DNA of 42,087 nucleotides from positions 1-42,087 of the forward strand of contig CABUXL010000014.1 in NCBI GenBank assembly GCA_902495525.1. The letters run 5' to 3'. This document shows, one piece after another, positions 38,365-42,087 of the stretch; position 1 is the stretch's first letter, and each line of letters opens with the position of its first letter. A model generated the notes under the pieces. It made no database searches, was not told the DNA's origin, and worked only from the letters and a program-made list of their open reading frames with translations. Position numbers and translations under genes: made by a program. The DNA is from an uncultured Collinsella sp. Its GTDB lineage: Bacteria > Actinomycetota > Coriobacteriia > Coriobacteriales > Coriobacteriaceae.

Positions 38365-39601
38365 ATGGTCGCCAATCAGAAGAAGTACACCGACGGGATC
38401 AGGCGGGAGACCGCCGACTACGTCATCTCGACAGGGTGCCCATAGCCCAGGCCTGCGACGAGCTCGGGCTCAACGCCAAGACGGTTAACGACTGGGCGCT
38501 CAAGCGCCGGCGCGAGCTCTCCGGCGAGCCCGACCCGAGAGCCGAGGACCGCGAGCTGCGCGAGGCCAAGAAGCGAATATGCGAGCTCAAGATGGAGAAT
38601 GCGTTCCTAAAAAAGCCGCTGCCTTCTTCGCCAAAGAGAAGCACTCTAGCCAAGTGCGGGCTCGTGTTGCCGGAGAAAGGTAGCTTCGCGCTGACCATGA
38701 TGGCCGGGGTGCTGGGGGTGAGAAGGTCGGGCTACTGGAGCTGGGCATCGAACGGCTGCCCTGAGGACGACTGGTCCGAGGTCCACGACGCCGTGCGGCG
38801 CGTGTGGCTCGATCCGACAGGCGCTTCGAGGCCCGCTTCATGAGGTGCTTCCTGTCCGACGTGCCTCGGGGCACGACCCTCTACTGCGCCAGCAAGGGCC
38901 GGTACGGCTCGCGCAAGATGAACGCGTCGCTCGATGGGTTGGCGTCGCCGCCACCCGCCGCCGTCAGCCGTCGCCGGGCCTTCCACATCATGAGGGGGAA
39001 CGGCCCGGTTGGCGCATGCGGCAGGAAGAGGTTCAAGGTGCACCCCGGGGCGGTCAACGAGGCCGACGTGCCGAACGTCGTCGCGCGCGGCTTCGGCGGC
39101 AGGGCGCCGCGCACCCATATATGCAGCGACCTGACCTACGTGCGCGTCGGGGCCTCGTGGAACTACGTCTGCCTGCTCGTCGACCCCTGCAACAGGGAGA
39201 TCGTCGGCCACTCCGCCGGGCCCAGGAAGGACGCCCGGCTGGTCAAGCCGGCGTTCGCGACGCCCTCCATCCCGATCCCGGACATCGAGGTGTTCCGCAC
39301 GGGCCGCGGCAGCGAGTTCGACAACGCCGAGATCGACCTGATGCTCGAGGTCTTCGGCATAGAGAGGTCGCTATCGGCCAAGGGCTGCCCCTACGACAAC
39401 GCCGTCGACGAGTCGACCGACAGGATACTGAAGGCCGGGCTCGTCCACCGTGAGGCGTTCGGCACGACGCGCGAGCTCCGGGCCAAGCTCTCGGACTACG
39501 TGCACTGGTACGACAACTTCAGGATCTACTCGACGCTGGGCTACATGTCTCCGATCGAGTCCAGGGAGGCGGGGCTGTCCCTCCCGGAATCGTCCAAATA
39601 G
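38365..39601 (+). pseudogene. Degenerate IS3-family transposase (orfA and orfB)
   Basis: orfA begins at ATG 38365 (MVANQKKYTDGIRRETADYV) and continues in another frame after a one-base change near 38440 (PIAQACDELGLNAKTVNDWA, the helix-turn-helix, then ELREAKKRICELKMENAFLK, the leucine zipper). orfB is broken again near 38630 and 38820. Its rve-type core remains: CSDLTYVRVGASWNYVCLLV, then FRTGRGSEFDN and CPYDNAVDES. The second catalytic Asp, normally in HxDxGSE text, is Gly here. At least three lesions and a lost catalytic residue mean it cannot transpose by itself. Confidence 0.85.
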
Positions 39602-39633
39602 GTGTTGCCAATCCAACCGCCTCTTTGATTATC

Positions 39634-39657
39634 AGCCGGGGCTATCTCGGCTTTTTT
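39634..39657 (+). terminator. Terminator after the IS remnant
   Basis: AGCCG (39634-39638) pairs with CGGCT (39648-39652), followed by TTTTT. Short stem, moderate support. Confidence 0.5.
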
Positions 39658-40328
39658 GATTGGGGCGGTTGTTATGTTGCTGAATCTTTAAGGGACGAAG
39701 ATTGTTTTTCAAAGGCCCACGATGTGCATCTGGTCACTCATATCTTTTCGAGACAGAACGATAAGAAGCTATATGATTCTCTTGTTTAAAGATGGTGAGT
39801 TCGATGATTCCCAGATTCCAAGAACTATTAGGTCTCTCCTAGATCCCTCTCTTCTTGCCCATTAGAAGATTCAAAGACGCGCGCGAGCGTTGCTTACTGG
39901 CGTTTGATTCATGAAGACCACGCTCTACTTTTCTTGAATGCGTTAGCCAGACCACTCTTTCGATGAAGCCCCAGACGCCTCTGATACAAGCGAAACATTG
40001 GGGCATTTTGCTGTATTTCGCGGCTGCGTACACGCTTTCGTCGTCCGCCACGTGCTTAAACGAATTGCGTGCTTCAGTGGATTTTCGTGTCACTGGCGCT
40101 TGTGCTGTTTGGGGCGCCGCTAATTGCTTCAAAAACTAGAGCTAACACTGTGTCTATAGAAGGACTGAAAAACAAAAGTTTGCTGAGAACGTAACCTGCT
40201 TTTTATAAGAGCAGATTTCCGTCTGCCTTTATAACAATTCCCGCGCTTCGAATAACTGGACTTCCGATGCAGAAAGGATTGTAAGATAATCTTCTCTTAG
40301 TAACATCATTTGTGACGGGGGATTCGAT
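39658..40328. other. Intergenic region with eroded coding remnants
   Basis: 671 nt. Short frames exist on both strands (a 97-codon minus frame at 39839-40132, and a 58-codon plus frame from 39963), but none has a ribosome site or a recognisable family. 39780-39865 reads as a protein fragment ending LFKDGEFDDSQIPRTIRSLL with an early stop, suggesting a dead gene. The last 60 nt hold the leader of the amidase gene. Confidence 0.4.
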
Positions 40329-42087
40329 ATGAAAAAGGCATTGCGTGCCTCAACAGCTTTTTCTCTTGCTGGTCTTTTGACCATTTCATCCTTTATGGGC
40401 CCTGTGACTGCCGCCTACGCTGTGAGCAACGTCCCGTCTGCGGACGCTGCCGTGGACGCTGCGACTGCAGACAATGATGGCGTGGCCTCGCGTGATGCGG
40501 GCTCTGTCGATGTTGGCGCTGCAGATGACTCATCGTCGGCAACGAACGTTGACGAATCGGCTGATGAGGATTTTGGCGTTGATGTATCTGAGAACTATCA
40601 GCAGGCTGAACCGGTCGATTCTTCTTTCCAATATGTATATCTTGCCTCCCCGAGCCTTCCCAGCGGGACTGATCAGGTCGTTGCCTTTGCTACTCCCGAT
40701 GACGACGATAGCCTTTCCTCCGCAACTCTCAACTATGTAAGTGCCAATGGGATTCAGGGGACTATTGAAGCATCTGGAACGGCTGACAATTCTGCTGCCT
40801 TTGTATTTGGCTCGACGTTGAAATCCAATACTTACTTTCTGACTTCGATAACCTATGTTTTGCGGGCCGATGACTCTGAGCATGAGTTGGATCTTTCCGA
40901 CAGGGATTATTCGTTTACGGTCGTTGATAGCTCCGTGAGCTCCGAGGGCACTTCTGTTTACTATGCAGACGGTGATGGCAATGCCGTTGAGGCTCAATCA
41001 ATCCAGCAGGCGTTGGAATGCGCTGGTTCGCCTGATGGAGTATCTACCTACGCTGAGCGCTCCGCGCGTAATGTGGGGGTTATTGCACTTGACGCCGGAC
41101 ATGGCGGGGTGGATTCTGGCGCTCAGGGTAATGGCAAGAGTGAAGCCGACCTTACCTGGAAGATCATGACAGCCTGCAAAAATAAACTTGAAGCTTACGG
41201 CTTTAAGATCGTTCTTGCGCGCGAGCAGTCTGGCTACTATCCCAGCAATGATTATCTTTATCGCGTACAGCGCTGCATTGATCAGGGCGCGCAGGCCTTT
41301 GTTAGCTTTCACATCAACTCTGGGTCTTCTGGAGCTCACGGCGCAGAAGTTTATGCTCCTACCGCAAATGGCACCGACTACACGCAGGTCTCTGTTGAGC
41401 TTGCCAACAAGGTCATGAACAACCTTGCTGCTATGGGACTAACGTACCGCGGCGTATTTCAAATGGAGGTAGGCGACGAGTTCGCCGTTATCCGCTGCGC
41501 TCGCGAGCAGGGAATTCCAGGTATTCTTATCGAACATGGCTTTATCTCGAATTACGGTGATGTGGTCAACTATTTCTCGGACGATGGTTGCCGCCGTCTT
41601 GGCGAGGCTGACGCTGCCGCAATCATCGCGCAGTTCCCGCATCCCTACTCCGTCAATGGAATTTCCTTCTCGGAAGAACTGGGACATGCGGGGTCAACGG
41701 TAAAAATCGGTGTAAATGTTAGCGGCAAGACTGATGGCCTTAGATATAAGTTTGTTTGGCATAGGGCTGGGTCTGATTGGAGTGATTCCAATTGGGGTGT
41801 AATCGGTCAAGACTTAACTTCGCCGTCGATTTCTTGGACCCTGCCCCAGGCTGGTGAATATGAGATCTATGCTGATGTCATTGACTCCAATGGATATGTG
41901 ACTAGCACTTCTAAATACAAAGTTGTTAATTGGTCTCTTGAGTCGCTCGAAGTCTCGGGCGACGCCCGCTGCGGCAAGCCGGTCAAGCTGCAGGCCAAGG
42001 TGTCCGGCGACGCCTCCGGCCTCAAGTACAAGTTCGTCTGGGAGAAGGGCGGCTGGGCCAAGTGGGGCGTCGCCCAGCAGCCCTCCG
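40329..42087 (+). CDS. Secreted N-acetylmuramoyl-L-alanine amidase with C-terminal repeats (partial)
   Basis: The start is ATG 40329 behind GGGGG. The frame stays open to the window end (586 codons). A signal peptide covers about 1-30 (MKKALRASTAFSLAGLLTIS, cleavage near AYA). An Asp/Ala/Ser linker and a beta-rich domain (about 85-220) come before the Amidase_3 domain. That domain carries IALDAGHGGVDSG, the Glu in KSEADLTW, VSFHINSGSSG and the catalytic Glu in ILIEHGFIS. It cuts the bond between muramic acid and the stem peptide. Repeats with YKFVW text follow (LRYKFVWHRAG, LKYKFVWEKGG), as in large Coriobacteriia surface proteins. GC content jumps near 41940. Confidence 0.88.
   Translation, partial: MKKALRASTAFSLAGLLTISSFMGPVTAAYAVSNVPSADAAVDAATADNDGVASRDAGSVDVGAADDSSSATNVDESADEDFGVDVSENYQQAEPVDSSFQYVYLASPSLPSGTDQVVAFATPDDDDSLSSATLNYVSANGIQGTIEASGTADNSAAFVFGSTLKSNTYFLTSITYVLRADDSEHELDLSDRDYSFTVVDSSVSSEGTSVYYADGDGNAVEAQSIQQALECAGSPDGVSTYAERSARNVGVIALDAGHGGVDSGAQGNGKSEADLTWKIMTACKNKLEAYGFKIVLAREQSGYYPSNDYLYRVQRCIDQGAQAFVSFHINSGSSGAHGAEVYAPTANGTDYTQVSVELANKVMNNLAAMGLTYRGVFQMEVGDEFAVIRCAREQGIPGILIEHGFISNYGDVVNYFSDDGCRRLGEADAAAIIAQFPHPYSVNGISFSEELGHAGSTVKIGVNVSGKTDGLRYKFVWHRAGSDWSDSNWGVIGQDLTSPSISWTLPQAGEYEIYADVIDSNGYVTSTSKYKVVNWSLESLEVSGDARCGKPVKLQAKVSGDASGLKYKFVWEKGGWAKWGVAQQPS

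Noticed and set aside
39839..40132. A 97-codon minus-strand gene
   Set aside because: No ribosome site and no recognisable domain, and it lies in a decayed region. Kept only as a note in the intergenic entry.

Overview
The window looks like a chromosome segment of a gut Actinomycete of the class Coriobacteriia, most likely Collinsella or a close relative. This rests on the high-GC codon use, the Coriobacteriia-style suf cluster with its Rrf2 regulator, the GGGtGRT/IscU-like pair, the MPKTG-anchored surface protein and the long GT2 glycosyltransferase run. No 16S or other species marker is present, so the genus is an inference.

Region 1 (1-4770) is the right end of a prophage. It opens with the last codons of a diversity-generating retroelement (DGR) target protein and its variable repeat. 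An Avd-type accessory protein, the template repeat and the DGR reverse transcriptase follow. Then comes a tail/lysis module: an unknown protein, an XkdX-like protein, an XhlA-like membrane protein, a phi-LC3-type holin and a two-domain endolysin. The prophage ends at a strong terminator and the 3' half of a tRNA-Lys(CTT) gene, which reads as the attachment site. All VR/TR differences in view fall on template adenines, so the retroelement has been active.

Region 2 (4850-16600) is mostly housekeeping: dinD, a flavoprotein of the aspartate oxidase/fumarate reductase type, the GGGtGRT and IscU-like pair, a REP-associated (Y1) transposase, and the complete sufCBDSU operon on the minus strand with a divergent Rrf2 regulator. 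Three short palindromes with a constant 15-nt spacer flank the suf operon. They are either REP-like elements or regulatory sites.

Region 3 (16700-28750) is surface biology: a secreted protein with a sortase-type anchor, an AAA-ATPase-like protein, and six GT2-family glycosyltransferase genes, one with two catalytic domains. These probably build a surface polysaccharide.

Region 4 (28750-39600) is a defence and mobile island: an Orc1/Cdc6-like ATPase behind 10-bp phased repeats, an AbiEi/AbiEii pair with a shortened toxin, a RhuM-Fic fusion, a 19-residue hydrophobic peptide, a broken glycosyltransferase remnant, a SIR2-HerA pair, a small HTH protein, a trypsin-like protease and a decayed IS3-type element. 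Region 5 (39600-42087) is a decayed intergenic stretch followed by a secreted cell-wall amidase that runs off the window. Its GC content jumps sharply inside the last repeat domain.
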